This document shows, piece after piece, positions 15,971-24,830 of a stretch of 37,964 nt of DNA (positions are counted from its first letter, which is position 1; each line of letters opens with the position of its first letter). Origin of the DNA: Edwardsiella ictaluri ATCC 33202. Lineage in GTDB: Bacteria; Pseudomonadota; Gammaproteobacteria; Enterobacterales; Enterobacteriaceae. The DNA lies in contig NZ_AFJI01000044.1 of the NCBI RefSeq assembly GCF_000264785.1, forward strand, positions 1 through 37,964, written 5' to 3'. The notes below the pieces were generated by a model. It saw nothing but the letters and a program-made list of their open reading frames with translations, ran no database searches and was not told where the DNA came from. The translations under genes were made by a program, and so were the position numbers.

Positions 15971-16831
15971 ATGAATAAAAATGGCCACGGGGAGCCGGTT
16001 CTATTAATAGCACATATGCCGAACGCCATGATACCCGAACTGCAGGGACTGCTGAGAACCCGCCATGCGGAGCCCGGCCCGTTGCTGATAAGCCTGATCG
16101 GCGCCGGCGGAAAAACCAGCGCCTTGCACTGGCTGGCGCGCGCATTTGCCGAACGCGGCCTGCGGGTAATGGTCACCACCACCACCCGCATGTATCTGCC
16201 GGATACCCTAGCCACCCTGTTTTGCCGTCATCCGGCCTCACTCCCCGCCACGGCACTGCGCGCGGCGATCACCGCCTGCTTCGCCGCCTGGGACCCTGTC
16301 CAGGGTAAGGTGCGAGGCTTTACCCCTGCCCAGATCGATGCCCTGTCCCAGCGCCGTCTGGTCGATGTGATCCTGGTGGAGGCCGATGGCGCCCACCAGC
16401 TGCCGCTGAAGGCGCCGGCAGGGCACGAACCTTGCATCCCTGAGCGTAGCCACTGCGTGATTGCCGTCAGCGGGGGACAAACGTTAGGGCATCCGATCGG
16501 CGGGCACTGTGTACACCGTTGGCCGCTGTTTTCCGCCCGCAGCGGCCTGACAGAGGGAGAGTGCCTGGATATGACGGCGATGGGCCGTTTTATCCGCCAT
16601 CCGCTAGGGATGTTCAAAGGCACGCCGACCAAGGCGCATAAAATCTGGCTAATCAACCGATTTTATCAATCTGATAATGTCACGGACGCCAGTCTGTATG
16701 CCCTGCTTAACGATGGTGCGCTGGACGCCGTTTGGCTCGGCGCCGTCCGTGAACAGCCCCCCATTACGCGCATTCTGCAGCGCCATGACAACAACGATAC
16801 CCGCGCAGGCCCGCCGCCGCGCCGGGAATAA
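15971..16831 (+). CDS. yqeC: YqeC, putative selenium-dependent hydroxylase cofactor protein
   Basis: A P-loop protein of the YqeC family, whose presence with YqeB marks genomes with selenium-dependent molybdenum hydroxylases. The Walker A motif is SLIGAGGKTSALHWLA. TTTTRMYLP, DVILVEADGA, LPLKAP and HEPCIP follow, as in the family, and MFKGTP lies in the C-terminal third. A role in preparing or inserting the selenium-containing cofactor is proposed for the family but not shown by sequence. The start is uncertain. ATG 15971 has a weak CGGA site and gives 286 residues. Internal ATGs at 16016 and 16028 lack Shine-Dalgarno sequences but give the short N-terminus usual for the family; an upstream TTG at 15917 is unlikely. 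The stop is 28 bases before yqeB. Confidence 0.87.
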   Translation: MNKNGHGEPVLLIAHMPNAMIPELQGLLRTRHAEPGPLLISLIGAGGKTSALHWLARAFAERGLRVMVTTTTRMYLPDTLATLFCRHPASLPATALRAAITACFAAWDPVQGKVRGFTPAQIDALSQRRLVDVILVEADGAHQLPLKAPAGHEPCIPERSHCVIAVSGGQTLGHPIGGHCVHRWPLFSARSGLTEGECLDMTAMGRFIRHPLGMFKGTPTKAHKIWLINRFYQSDNVTDASLYALLNDGALDAVWLGAVREQPPITRILQRHDNNDTRAGPPPRRE

Positions 16832-16859
16832 CAACAAGGCAGTCGACATTGAGGTCGTT

Positions 16860-18452
16860 ATGAATATCTTTGCACAAGCTGCGCAACTCGAGGAACAAAA
16901 CCGCCCATTCGCCATGGCTCAAATCATCGAGAGCCGTGGCTCCACACCGCGTCATTCGGCGCAGATGCTGGTAATGAAAGACGGCGGCATCATCGGCACC
17001 ATCGGCGGAGGCATGATCGAACGGCTGGTTATTGAGCAGGCCATGCTGGCGTTGGCCGAGCGTAAGCCGCGTGTATTCCACGGCCGTATGGCGCGCAGCG
17101 GCCAAGACGCCGTCGGCTCCGACTGCGGTGGCGCTATGTCAGTCTATATCGACGTACATGGCCTGCGCCCACGCCTGGTATTGATCGGCGCCGGGCACGT
17201 CAACCGGGCCATCGCCCACGCCGCGGCCTCGCTGGGCTTCGACATCCACGTCGCCGATGCCTATCAGGATAGCCTAGATCCTGCGCTGTTTCCCCCCGGC
17301 ACCCGTCTGCACCACGGAGACACGTTTACCCAGCTGATTAACGCGATGCAGATCGAGGAGGAGAGCTTTGTCATCATCGCGACCAACAGTCAGGACAAAG
17401 AGGCGCTCGACTGCCTGATCGGGAAGCCCTTGTACTATCTTGGCCTGCTGGGAAGCCGCCGCAAGGTACAGACCTTCTGTCAGCAGCTGCGCCAGAGCGG
17501 CACAGACGAAGCTCAGCTGGCGCGTCTGCATGCCCCCATCGGCTATAACATCGGCGCCGAAACGCCGGAGGAGATCGCCATCAGTATTCTGGCCGAGGTG
17601 CTGCAGATCAAAAACCGCGCCGCCGGCGGCCTGATGAAACAGAATATCCGTCTGCAGCGCAACCGTCTGGTGGCGATCCGCGGCGCCGGTGATATTGCCA
17701 CCGGCGTGGCGCTGAGGCTGTACCATGCCGGGTTTCAGGTGCTGATGCTGGAGGTCGCCAAGCCGACAGTGATCCGCCGTAGCGTCGCCTTTGCCCAGGC
17801 CATCTTCGATGGGGAGAGCACGGTCGAGGGCGTCACCGCCCGCCGCGCCGATGGTACTGAGCAAGCCTTCAGCCTGATTGAGCAGGGGATCATCCCGGTG
17901 CTGGTCGATCCGCAGTGCCTCACGCTGGCGGCGCTGCAGCCACACTATCTGGTCGATGCCATTCTGGCCAAGCAGAATCTGGGAACCTGCCGCGATATGG
18001 CTCCGGTGACCGTCGCCCTCGGCCCCGGCTTCGAGGCAGGACAGGACTGCGATGCGGTGATCGAAACCAACCGCGGGCATCACCTTGGACGGGTGATCTA
18101 CCGAGGCTTTGCCCAGGCCAATACCGGGATCCCGGGCAACATCAACGGTCACACCACCCGTCGGGTGATACGCGCCCCGCACACCGGTATCATGCACTGC
18201 TGCGTTAAGCTGGGCGATCTGGTCAACGAGGGCGATATCATCGCCCATATCGATACGACCCCGGTGCTCTCCCCGCTGCAGGGTATGGTACGCGGCTTGC
18301 TGAGCGAAGGGCTGGAGGTCAGCGCCGGATTTAAAATCGGTGATGTCGATCCGCGCGGCGCACAGGCCGATTTTACGACCGTCTCTGACAAAGCGCGTGC
18401 CATCGGCGGCGCCGTATTGGAAGCCATGATGAAGCTAAACCCGCAGCCCTGA
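16860..18452 (+). CDS. yqeB: YqeB, XdhC-like/EF2563-family selenium-dependent molybdenum hydroxylase maturation protein
   Basis: The ATG at 16860 (MNIFAQAAQL) has GAGG 6 bases upstream and gives 530 residues; E. coli YqeB is 541. Residues 1-255 are an XdhC/CoxI-type domain with SRGSTPRHSAQMLV, GTIGGGMIE, GSDCGGAMS and a Rossmann motif LVLIGAGHVNRAIA. XdhC proteins bind and sulfurate molybdenum cofactor. Residues 260-530 are the EF2563-type domain, opening with IRGAGDIATGVALRL. The stretch RAPHTGIM...VKLGDLVNEGDII and the following LSPLQGMVRG look like a biotinyl/lipoyl-like barrel without the modified lysine. The family co-occurs with selenium-dependent molybdenum hydroxylases, so a role in cofactor selenation or loading is inferred. 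It is co-transcribed with yqeC and convergent with the carbamate kinase gene. Confidence 0.92.
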   Translation: MNIFAQAAQLEEQNRPFAMAQIIESRGSTPRHSAQMLVMKDGGIIGTIGGGMIERLVIEQAMLALAERKPRVFHGRMARSGQDAVGSDCGGAMSVYIDVHGLRPRLVLIGAGHVNRAIAHAAASLGFDIHVADAYQDSLDPALFPPGTRLHHGDTFTQLINAMQIEEESFVIIATNSQDKEALDCLIGKPLYYLGLLGSRRKVQTFCQQLRQSGTDEAQLARLHAPIGYNIGAETPEEIAISILAEVLQIKNRAAGGLMKQNIRLQRNRLVAIRGAGDIATGVALRLYHAGFQVLMLEVAKPTVIRRSVAFAQAIFDGESTVEGVTARRADGTEQAFSLIEQGIIPVLVDPQCLTLAALQPHYLVDAILAKQNLGTCRDMAPVTVALGPGFEAGQDCDAVIETNRGHHLGRVIYRGFAQANTGIPGNINGHTTRRVIRAPHTGIMHCCVKLGDLVNEGDIIAHIDTTPVLSPLQGMVRGLLSEGLEVSAGFKIGDVDPRGAQADFTTVSDKARAIGGAVLEAMMKLNPQP

Positions 18453-18477
18453 TGCAGTCCGGGCACCAGGACATTAA

Positions 18478-18500
18478 AAAGGGGCGCCCGGCGCCCCTTT
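18478..18500. terminator. Bidirectional terminator between yqeB and carbamate kinase gene
   Basis: AAAGGGGCGC and GCGCCCCTTT pair perfectly around a CCG loop. T-runs on both strands (TTTCTGTTTT to the right, TTTTT to the left) fit termination of both convergent transcripts. Confidence 0.88.
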
Positions 18501-18515
18501 CTGTTTTCCCTGCGA

Positions 18516-19448
18516 TTACTGGCAAACGACGGTACCGGTTTTCCCCTCAATCCCCTCTTTGGCTTTATCCAGTACGGTGATCAGCGCCGCGCGCCCCGGC
18601 CGGGTACGCGCGAAGGAGAGTGCTGCCTCTACCTTCGGCAACATGGATCCCTTGGCAAAGTGCCCCTCATCGATAAAGTGCTGGGCGTCCGCCAGACTCA
18701 GGCGATCGAGCCACTGCTGGTTCGGCTTACCAAAGTTGATGGCCACCTTCTCCACCGCCGTCAGGATGATCAGCATGTCGGCATCGATCATCTCCGCCAG
18801 CTTGGCGCTGGCCCAATCCTTGTCGATCACCGCGCTGGCACCGCGCAGATGATTGCCCTCGCGGATCACCGGGATCCCGCCGCCACCGACGGTGATCACC
18901 ACCTGGCCGGCGTCGATCATCGCCTTGACAGTCTCTTTCTCAATAATGTCTACCGGCTTCGGTGACGCAACGACCCGGCGATAGCCGCGCCCGGCGTCCT
19001 CCTTCATGTTGTAGCCATTGCGCGTCAGCAGCTCTGCCTCCTGCTGCGTAAAAAAGGAGCCGATCGGCTTGGTCGGATTGAGGAAAGCCGGATCTTTCCC
19101 ATCGACCTCCACCTGGGTGATCAGCGTCGCCACCGGCGTCTGCATGCCGCGATCCCGTAGCTCTTCGCGCAGCGCGTTCTGCAGATCGTAGCCGATGTAC
19201 CCCTGACTGAGCGCGACGCAGACCGACATCGGCAGCATCGGCGTATGAGCCTCGGTTTTCGCCGCCGCCTCAAACGCCTGGTTGATCATCCCCACCTGTG
19301 GACCGTTACCGTGAGTGACCACCACCTGATGCCCCTGCGCTATCAAATCGACTATCGCCCGCGCCGTGGTCTTCACCGCCTTCATCTGTTCGGCCAGCCC
19401 CTCGCCCAGTGCGTTTCCTCCCAGCGCGAGCACGATTTTTTTCTTCAT
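18516..19448 (-). CDS. yqeA: Carbamate kinase (YqeA)
   Basis: This enzyme of 310 residues closely matches E. coli YqeA. It transfers phosphate between carbamoyl phosphate and ADP, giving ATP, CO2 and ammonia. The family motifs are ALGGNAL at the N-terminus, VTHGNGPQVG near 46-55, KEDAGRGYRRVVASPKP near 150 and ITVGGGGIPV near 184. Two adjacent ATGs exist. The second (19448) is chosen because GAGG lies 5 bases before it, whereas it is only 2 bases before the first, and because it aligns with the start of the E. coli protein. It is the last gene of the ygeW-X-Y-hyuA operon. It suits a final step that turns carbamoyl phosphate from YgeW into ATP. Confidence 0.94.
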   Translation of the reverse strand: MKKKIVLALGGNALGEGLAEQMKAVKTTARAIVDLIAQGHQVVVTHGNGPQVGMINQAFEAAAKTEAHTPMLPMSVCVALSQGYIGYDLQNALREELRDRGMQTPVATLITQVEVDGKDPAFLNPTKPIGSFFTQQEAELLTRNGYNMKEDAGRGYRRVVASPKPVDIIEKETVKAMIDAGQVVITVGGGGIPVIREGNHLRGASAVIDKDWASAKLAEMIDADMLIILTAVEKVAINFGKPNQQWLDRLSLADAQHFIDEGHFAKGSMLPKVEAALSFARTRPGRAALITVLDKAKEGIEGKTGTVVCQ

Positions 19449-19531
19449 CATATCCTCACTCGTATGTTGTTGGACCGGACTGCATCCCGTCGCGCAAGCT
19501 TCCCGGCGGTATGCGGGCGCAGCCGTACTGC

Positions 19532-20917
19532 TTATACCGGTGCCTGAAACGCCTTCCGTTTCAGGAAACGCCCGCGCCCCGGCTCAGCGCTAAACTCACC
19601 CTCACTGAAAATACGCTCGCCGCGCGCCAGGGTATGACGAATGGCCCCCCGGCATACCATGCCCTCATAGGGGCTGTAGTCGGCATTGTCATGTAAGTCG
19701 CTATGGCGCAGCGTCGTCGTCCGGCGTGGATCGATGATCACCACATCGGCGTCGGCGCCCGGCGCGATGACTCCCTTCTGCGGCCACAGACCGAACAGGC
19801 GTGCCGGGGTCGCGCTGGTCAACGACACGAAATGCGCCAGCGAGATACGCCCGGTCATCACCCCGGCGGAGAACAGCAGCAGCATCCGGTTTTCAACCCC
19901 CGGCAGGCCATTGGGACAGCGGCTGAAGTTACCGCCGGAGAGCGCCAGCCGCTGGCTGTAGGGGAAGGTACAGTGGTCGGTGGCCACTACGTCGATAGCA
20001 CCATCGCTGATGCCGCACCACAGGGCGTCCTGTTCGCGCAGGTTGCGCAGCGGTGGACTGAGAATAAACTTCAGGCCGTCTTCACGCAGATAGCTGCGCT
20101 CATCCAGCAGCAAATACTGTGGACAGGTTTCGACCCACACCGGCTGATGGCGCGCACGGGCCAGACGCAGGTAGTCCAGTCCCAGCCCATTGGAAAGGTG
20201 AACGATATACAGCGGCGCGTTCCCGGCCAGCTGCGCCAGATTGATCATGCGCGCAATGGCCTCCGCCTCGCACTCCAGTGGACGGCTGCGGGCATGGAAG
20301 ATCGGTGCCACCTGACCGTTGGCCAGATAATGGGCGCGCCGCTGGGCGATGGCGGCATCGTTCTCCGGGTGCACCGTGGTCAGCGCGCCGACCTGATGCA
20401 GACGGCGCAACGCGCGCAGCACCGCATCGTCGTCAAGCTTGAAACCGTAGGTCAGATAGAGCTTAAAGCTGCTGATTCCTTCGTCATGCACCATCGAGGC
20501 CATTTCGTCGAGGATCGCCTCGTCGATATGTTGGATCACACCGTGAAAGCCGTAGTCGATCACTGCCTTATCCGCAGCGTAGCCGTGGTAGGCCGCCAGC
20601 TGGTGATGCAGAGAGCAGCCCTTAGGGCCAAAGCCCATATGGTCGATAATGGTTGTTGTACCGCCACACGCCGCCGCGCGGGTGCCGGTAAAAAAATCAT
20701 CACAGCTGCGGGCCAGGCCGACGTCGATATTAAAGTGGGTGTGTACATCCACTCCGCCGGGCATCACGTAGCACCCTTCGGCATCGATCACTTCGTCCAC
20801 CTCGTCCTCCGACAGGCCGGGTTCCAGACAGCTGATCATACCGTGTTCGATCAACACATCCGCGCGCCGTTCGCCGTTGTGATTCACCACCGTGCCGTTT
20901 TTGATCAGGCTTTTCAT
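19532..20917 (-). CDS. hyuA: HyuA, D-phenylhydantoinase/dihydropyrimidinase-like hydrolase
   Basis: The start at 20917 (MKSLIKNGTV) gives 461 residues, equal to E. coli HyuA (YgeZ). A GGAG lies upstream, and an adjacent ATG at 20920 is equally possible. The protein is a cyclic amidohydrolase with a binuclear metal site: the HTH pair in GGVDVHTHFNIDVG, a probable carboxylated Lys in SSFKLYLTY, His in TVHPEND and YIVHLSNG, and Asp in VVATDHCTF. E. coli HyuA opens D-5-monosubstituted hydantoins in vitro. In this cluster it more likely opens a hydantoin- or dihydropyrimidine-like purine breakdown product. It lies downstream of ygeY after a 59-base gap carrying a 10-bp hairpin. Confidence 0.93.
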   Translation of the reverse strand: MKSLIKNGTVVNHNGERRADVLIEHGMISCLEPGLSEDEVDEVIDAEGCYVMPGGVDVHTHFNIDVGLARSCDDFFTGTRAAACGGTTTIIDHMGFGPKGCSLHHQLAAYHGYAADKAVIDYGFHGVIQHIDEAILDEMASMVHDEGISSFKLYLTYGFKLDDDAVLRALRRLHQVGALTTVHPENDAAIAQRRAHYLANGQVAPIFHARSRPLECEAEAIARMINLAQLAGNAPLYIVHLSNGLGLDYLRLARARHQPVWVETCPQYLLLDERSYLREDGLKFILSPPLRNLREQDALWCGISDGAIDVVATDHCTFPYSQRLALSGGNFSRCPNGLPGVENRMLLLFSAGVMTGRISLAHFVSLTSATPARLFGLWPQKGVIAPGADADVVIIDPRRTTTLRHSDLHDNADYSPYEGMVCRGAIRHTLARGERIFSEGEFSAEPGRGRFLKRKAFQAPV

Positions 20918-20937
20918 CATCGAGGCTCCGCAAAGAG

Positions 20938-20962
20938 ACCCCGGCATGCACGATGCCGGGGT
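20938..20962 (-). repeat. 10-bp hairpin in the ygeY-hyuA gap
   Basis: ACCCCGGCAT and ATGCCGGGGT pair around a 5-base loop, 14 bases past the ygeY stop. Only a TCTCTTT stretch follows on the minus strand, so it is a partial terminator or mRNA stabiliser within the operon. Confidence 0.6.
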
Positions 20963-20976
20963 TGATAACGTATGGA

Positions 20977-22194
20977 TTACTTCTTCAGTTGCTCAAGATA
21001 GGTCAGCGGGATAGCGGCATACATCGCCGCGCAGGTCACCAGATGATCCTTCCAGGTCTTCTCGTTCGGCGCGTGCGCCTCCGGCTCTTTACCCGGACCA
21101 AAGCCGATCACCGGAATACCGTGGCGGCCCATGATGGAAACGCCGTTGGTGGAGAAGGTCCACTTGTCGACCACCGGCTGCTTATGGAACAGCCCCTGGT
21201 AGGCCTGGCTCAGGGTTTTCACCGTGACATGATCCTCTTCGACCTTCCAGGTGGGGAAGTAACACTCGGTCGGATAGACCAGCCCGGTGTAGGAGGGACG
21301 ATCGTAGTTATACATGGAGACGGTGGCGTTGGCCGCCTGCACCGCCGGCAGCGCGCGGATCTCCTCCAGCGCCCCTTCCCAGGTCTCGCCCCAGGTCAGG
21401 CGGCGGTCGATGGAGACGGCACAGCTGTCGGCCACGGCGCAGCGGCTCGGCGAGGTAAAGAAGATCTCGGATACCGTCAGGGTTCCCTTGCCAAGGAACT
21501 CGTCGTACCCCAAGCCCTGCGACAGCTCCTGCAGTTCGTTGAGGATCGGCCCCATCTTGAAGATGGCGTTGTCGCCGCGCTCCGGCGCGGAGCCGTGGCA
21601 GCTGACGCCCTGCACGTCGATACGGATCTCCATGCGCCCGCGCTGGCCGCGATAGATCTGGCAGTCGGTCGGCTCGGTGCTGACCACGAACTCCGGACGG
21701 ATCTTGGACTGCTCGATAATGTACTGCCAGCACAGGCCGTCACAGTCTTCTTCCTGAACGGTACCGGTCACCAGCAGGGTATATTGATCCTCCAGCCCCA
21801 GATCCTTGATGATCTTGCCGGCATACACCATGGAGGCCATGCCGCCCTCCTGATCCGACGCGCCGCGTCCGCCGATCAGATCATCGGTCTCCATCCCCTC
21901 ATAAGGGTCGAAGGTCCAGTTTTTGATATTGCCGACGCCGACGGTGTCGATATGGGCATCCATGGCGATCAGGTGCGGACCGTGGCCCACATAGCCCAGT
22001 ACGTTGCCCATCGGGTCGATCTCGACCCGATCGAAGCCCACCTTCTCCATCTCTTCTTTAATGCGCTGCACCACGCGCTTTTCATCACAGCTTTCACTGG
22101 GGATGGCAATCATATCGCGCAGGAAACGGGACATGTCATCTTTATACTGATGCGCCTTCTCCAGAATCATATCGAACGGAACTTGCTTAGCCAT
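20977..22194 (-). CDS. ygeY: YgeY, M20-family metallohydrolase
   Basis: This 405-residue member of the ArgE/DapE/M20 family is nearly collinear with E. coli YgeY. Zinc-site motifs are visible: DAHIDTVG near residues 79-86, [14 protein letters not shown] with the bridging Asp, [10 protein letters not shown] with the general-base Glu, STEPTD, and a C-terminal His in EAHAPNE. The dimerisation domain lies in the middle of the chain. It probably hydrolyses an amide such as a carbamoyl or acyl derivative of 2,3-diaminopropionate, supplying the substrate of the next gene product, YgeX; that step is inferred from context. The family is found together with selenium-linked hydroxylases. GGAGAAG lies upstream of the ATG at 22194. 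Confidence 0.92.
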   Translation of the reverse strand: MAKQVPFDMILEKAHQYKDDMSRFLRDMIAIPSESCDEKRVVQRIKEEMEKVGFDRVEIDPMGNVLGYVGHGPHLIAMDAHIDTVGVGNIKNWTFDPYEGMETDDLIGGRGASDQEGGMASMVYAGKIIKDLGLEDQYTLLVTGTVQEEDCDGLCWQYIIEQSKIRPEFVVSTEPTDCQIYRGQRGRMEIRIDVQGVSCHGSAPERGDNAIFKMGPILNELQELSQGLGYDEFLGKGTLTVSEIFFTSPSRCAVADSCAVSIDRRLTWGETWEGALEEIRALPAVQAANATVSMYNYDRPSYTGLVYPTECYFPTWKVEEDHVTVKTLSQAYQGLFHKQPVVDKWTFSTNGVSIMGRHGIPVIGFGPGKEPEAHAPNEKTWKDHLVTCAAMYAAIPLTYLEQLKK

Positions 22195-22218
22195 TATATT
22201 CTTCTCCAGTGGTGATCC

Positions 22219-22233
22219 CCCCGCCGGGCGGGG
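22219..22233 (-). repeat. GC hairpin in the ygeX-ygeY gap
   Basis: CCCCGCC and GGCGGGG form a compact GC-only hairpin between ygeX and ygeY (a tight loop; the effective stem is 6 bp). It has no T-run. Confidence 0.45.
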
Positions 22234-22260
22234 AACATGAATTCAACGATGCCCCCGCGC

Positions 22261-23460
22261 TTATTCACACGCCGGGTATTTTCCTTCCCAAACCACTTCA
22301 CGGTAGTGCTTCACATCGGTATCCCCTTCAGTACTGATCAGCAGCACTACGGAGTCACGGTTCAGCCCCAACGCCTTCATTAGCTCTTCGCGGCGCGGAT
22401 GGTGATGGACGGCGGCCAGAATCCCTAGGCCGACGGCGCCCGACTCGCCGGAGATGATGCGGGCATCCTGACCCAGCGGGTTGCCCAGAACGCGCATGCC
22501 CAGCGCAGCCACCTTGTCCTGACAGGAGATAAACTGGGTGGCGCAATTGCGCAGCAGTGGCCAGCCCAGCGGGTTAGGTTCTCCGCAGGCCAGACCTGCC
22601 ATGATGGTGGCCATGTCGCCGCCGACATTGACGATCTCGCCCTTCACACCGGAGCGGAACACGCAATCCGCCAGATCCGGCTCGACAATCACCGAGTGCA
22701 GATTCTGTGCCCCGTAGACGTCGACCAGATAGCCCAGCACTCCACCGGCCATGGCACCAACGCCGGCCTGCAGGAAGACGTGGGTTGGACGGGCAATACC
22801 CATCTGCGTCATCTGCTCTACCGCTTCATCCGCCAGCGTGGCATACCCCTGCATGATCCAGGTCGGGATCTTGGTATAACCCTTCCAGGCGGTATCCTGT
22901 ACCACCTCCCAGCCGCGCTCCTGCGCCGTCTTCATGGTCAGACGCACGGTATCGTCATAGTTCATATCCGTGACGATACACTCAGCGCCCAGGTTACGGA
23001 TATGCTCCACACGTTCGCGCGCCGATCCCTTGGGCATGTACACCACGGCGTGCTGCCCCAGTTGCGCTGCCGCCCAGGCCACGCCGCGACCGTGGTTGCC
23101 ATCGGTAGTGGTGGCAAAGGTCATCCGCTCGGTCAGAGTGGACTTGAGCTTCTCGAAGGAGAAGTCATTAATATCCATGTGATACTTTTCGCACAGCAGA
23201 CGTGCAATCGCGTAGGCACCACCCAACATCTTGAAAGCGTTCAGGCCAAAGCGCTGCGACTCATCCTTCACCAGGATCTTGCCAATGCCAAACAGGTGTG
23301 ACAGTTCATCCAGGGCATACAGCGGCGTAGGACGGTAGCCAGTGATTTTTTTATGAAAGGCCCGCGCTTTCTGCGCTTCGGCGCGGGAGAACAGTGGCGA
23401 CGTTTCACCATTGAAGAAACGGTTTTGCGCAATATCCACCTTCAGCGAGAAAACAGACAT
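22261..23460 (-). CDS. ygeX: YgeX, 2,3-diaminopropionate ammonia-lyase
   Basis: This 399-residue PLP enzyme of fold type II splits 2,3-diaminopropionate into pyruvate and two ammonia. The residues known from the E. coli enzyme are at identical positions: Lys77 in GLNAFKMLGG carries PLP, and Asp120 (TTTDGNHGRG) and Asp189 (VVQDTAW) are the catalytic acids. The PLP phosphate loop is GVGAMAGGVLGYL. The ATG at 23460 has GAGG 7 bases upstream. It lies second in the ygeW operon. Its pyruvate output would link purine breakdown to central metabolism. Confidence 0.96.
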   Translation of the reverse strand: MSVFSLKVDIAQNRFFNGETSPLFSRAEAQKARAFHKKITGYRPTPLYALDELSHLFGIGKILVKDESQRFGLNAFKMLGGAYAIARLLCEKYHMDINDFSFEKLKSTLTERMTFATTTDGNHGRGVAWAAAQLGQHAVVYMPKGSARERVEHIRNLGAECIVTDMNYDDTVRLTMKTAQERGWEVVQDTAWKGYTKIPTWIMQGYATLADEAVEQMTQMGIARPTHVFLQAGVGAMAGGVLGYLVDVYGAQNLHSVIVEPDLADCVFRSGVKGEIVNVGGDMATIMAGLACGEPNPLGWPLLRNCATQFISCQDKVAALGMRVLGNPLGQDARIISGESGAVGLGILAAVHHHPRREELMKALGLNRDSVVLLISTEGDTDVKHYREVVWEGKYPACE

Positions 23461-23504
23461 AACCCAACCTCATCCATCGAATAAGAAATCCGCGCTGGCG
23501 GAAA

Positions 23505-23525
23505 GGCCGGCCCACTCGGCCGGCC
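23505..23525 (-). repeat. Twin GGCCGGCC hairpin in the ygeW-ygeX gap
   Basis: The self-complementary octamer GGCCGGCC occurs twice, separated by CACTC, so the two copies pair into an 8-bp hairpin just after the ygeW stop. No T-run follows. Confidence 0.55.
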
Positions 23526-23532
23526 GACAGTG

Positions 23533-24720
23533 TTACTTAATACGCTTCTGGGCTTCCTTGAGCAGCTGATCCAACACCAGACCCGGTTTGGGGAATTTCC
23601 GTGCCACGATCATCGCGGCGATGATGTATGGCTTCCAGCTGGCCTCTTTGTAGGTGGCGATGCGGTATTTCTCGAATACCCCTTCAGTTACCTCACCCTC
23701 TTTACAGGAGACGCCGGAGATATCGGCCGGCAGGCAGTGCATATACAGCGCTTCACCGCCACGGGTCAGCTTCATCATCTCTTCGGTACAGTGCCAATTT
23801 TTATGGTTAGCATTCTGCGCCAGACATTGTTTCTCCAGGGCCTTCAGACCATCGTGATCATTGGCGCGCAGCAGCTCGGTGCGCTGCTCCATCACCTTGT
23901 AAGGCGCCCAGGACTTGGGATAAACGATATCCGCCCCCTTGAAAGCCTCCTCCATCGAGCTCACCTGGCGGAAGCTGCCGCCGGACGCCTTGGCGTTATT
24001 GTGGGCGACCTCTACCACATCAGGGATCAAGTCATAGCCTTCCGGATGGGCCAGCGTGACATCCATCCCGAAGCGGGTCATCAAACCGATGATGCCCTGC
24101 GGCACGGACAGCGGCTTGCCATAGCTCGGTGAATAGGCCCAGGTCATGGCGATCTTCTTGCCCTTCAGGTTTTCCAGGCTGCCGAAATGCTCGCGCAGCC
24201 AGGCCAGATCGGCCATGGACTGCGTCGGGTGGTCAATGTCGCATTGCAGGTTGACCAGCGCCGGACGCTGCGGGAGAACACCCTGCTCGTACCCCTCATC
24301 CAGCGCTGCGCCGACCTCACGCATGTAAGCGTTACCGGCGCCCAGGAACATATCGTCACGAATACCGATAGCATCGGCACAGAAGGAGATCATGTTGGCG
24401 GTCTCACGCACGGTTTCACCGTGGGCGATTTGGGATTTACCCTCATCCAGATCCTGCTGGGCCAGCCCCAGCAGATTCAGGGCAGACGCATAGGAGAAAC
24501 GGGTACGGGTCGAGTTATCGCGGAACACGGAGATACCCAGCCCGCTGTTAAAGATTTTGGTCGTGATATTTTCAGCGCGCATGGTCTTCAGCGCCTCGGC
24601 AACATCCAGTACCAGTTTCAGCTCCTCCGGACTCTGCTCCCAGGTCAGCAGAAAGTCCTTGTCATGAAGATTAGACTTGAGCGCGTTGATATCCTTGATA
24701 ATTTCATTAACAGTTTTCAT
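23533..24720 (-). CDS. ygeW: YgeW, knotted carbamoyltransferase
   Basis: This 395-residue protein of the aspartate/ornithine carbamoyltransferase superfamily is almost identical in layout to E. coli YgeW. The carbamoyl-phosphate loop is FRDNSTRTRFSYASAL near residues 67-82, and the second-domain HCLPAD motif lies near residue 330, within the knotted region of this subfamily. Its natural second substrate is unknown. In this pathway it could run in the phosphorolytic direction, making carbamoyl phosphate for carbamate kinase. The ATG at 24720 has AGGG upstream. It is the first gene of the minus-strand operon ygeW-ygeX-ygeY-hyuA-yqeA, behind a sigma-54-type promoter and divergent from ygeV. Confidence 0.94.
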   Translation of the reverse strand: MKTVNEIIKDINALKSNLHDKDFLLTWEQSPEELKLVLDVAEALKTMRAENITTKIFNSGLGISVFRDNSTRTRFSYASALNLLGLAQQDLDEGKSQIAHGETVRETANMISFCADAIGIRDDMFLGAGNAYMREVGAALDEGYEQGVLPQRPALVNLQCDIDHPTQSMADLAWLREHFGSLENLKGKKIAMTWAYSPSYGKPLSVPQGIIGLMTRFGMDVTLAHPEGYDLIPDVVEVAHNNAKASGGSFRQVSSMEEAFKGADIVYPKSWAPYKVMEQRTELLRANDHDGLKALEKQCLAQNANHKNWHCTEEMMKLTRGGEALYMHCLPADISGVSCKEGEVTEGVFEKYRIATYKEASWKPYIIAAMIVARKFPKPGLVLDQLLKEAQKRIK

Positions 24721-24830
24721 CGTATGGCCCTAATGATTAAATGACTGACTACCTGACTAACCTGCTACGCCGCACAGGCGGTGAGACTCCGGCCTGCAAA
24801 CAGTCGATAACAGCGACTGGCAATACTTAA

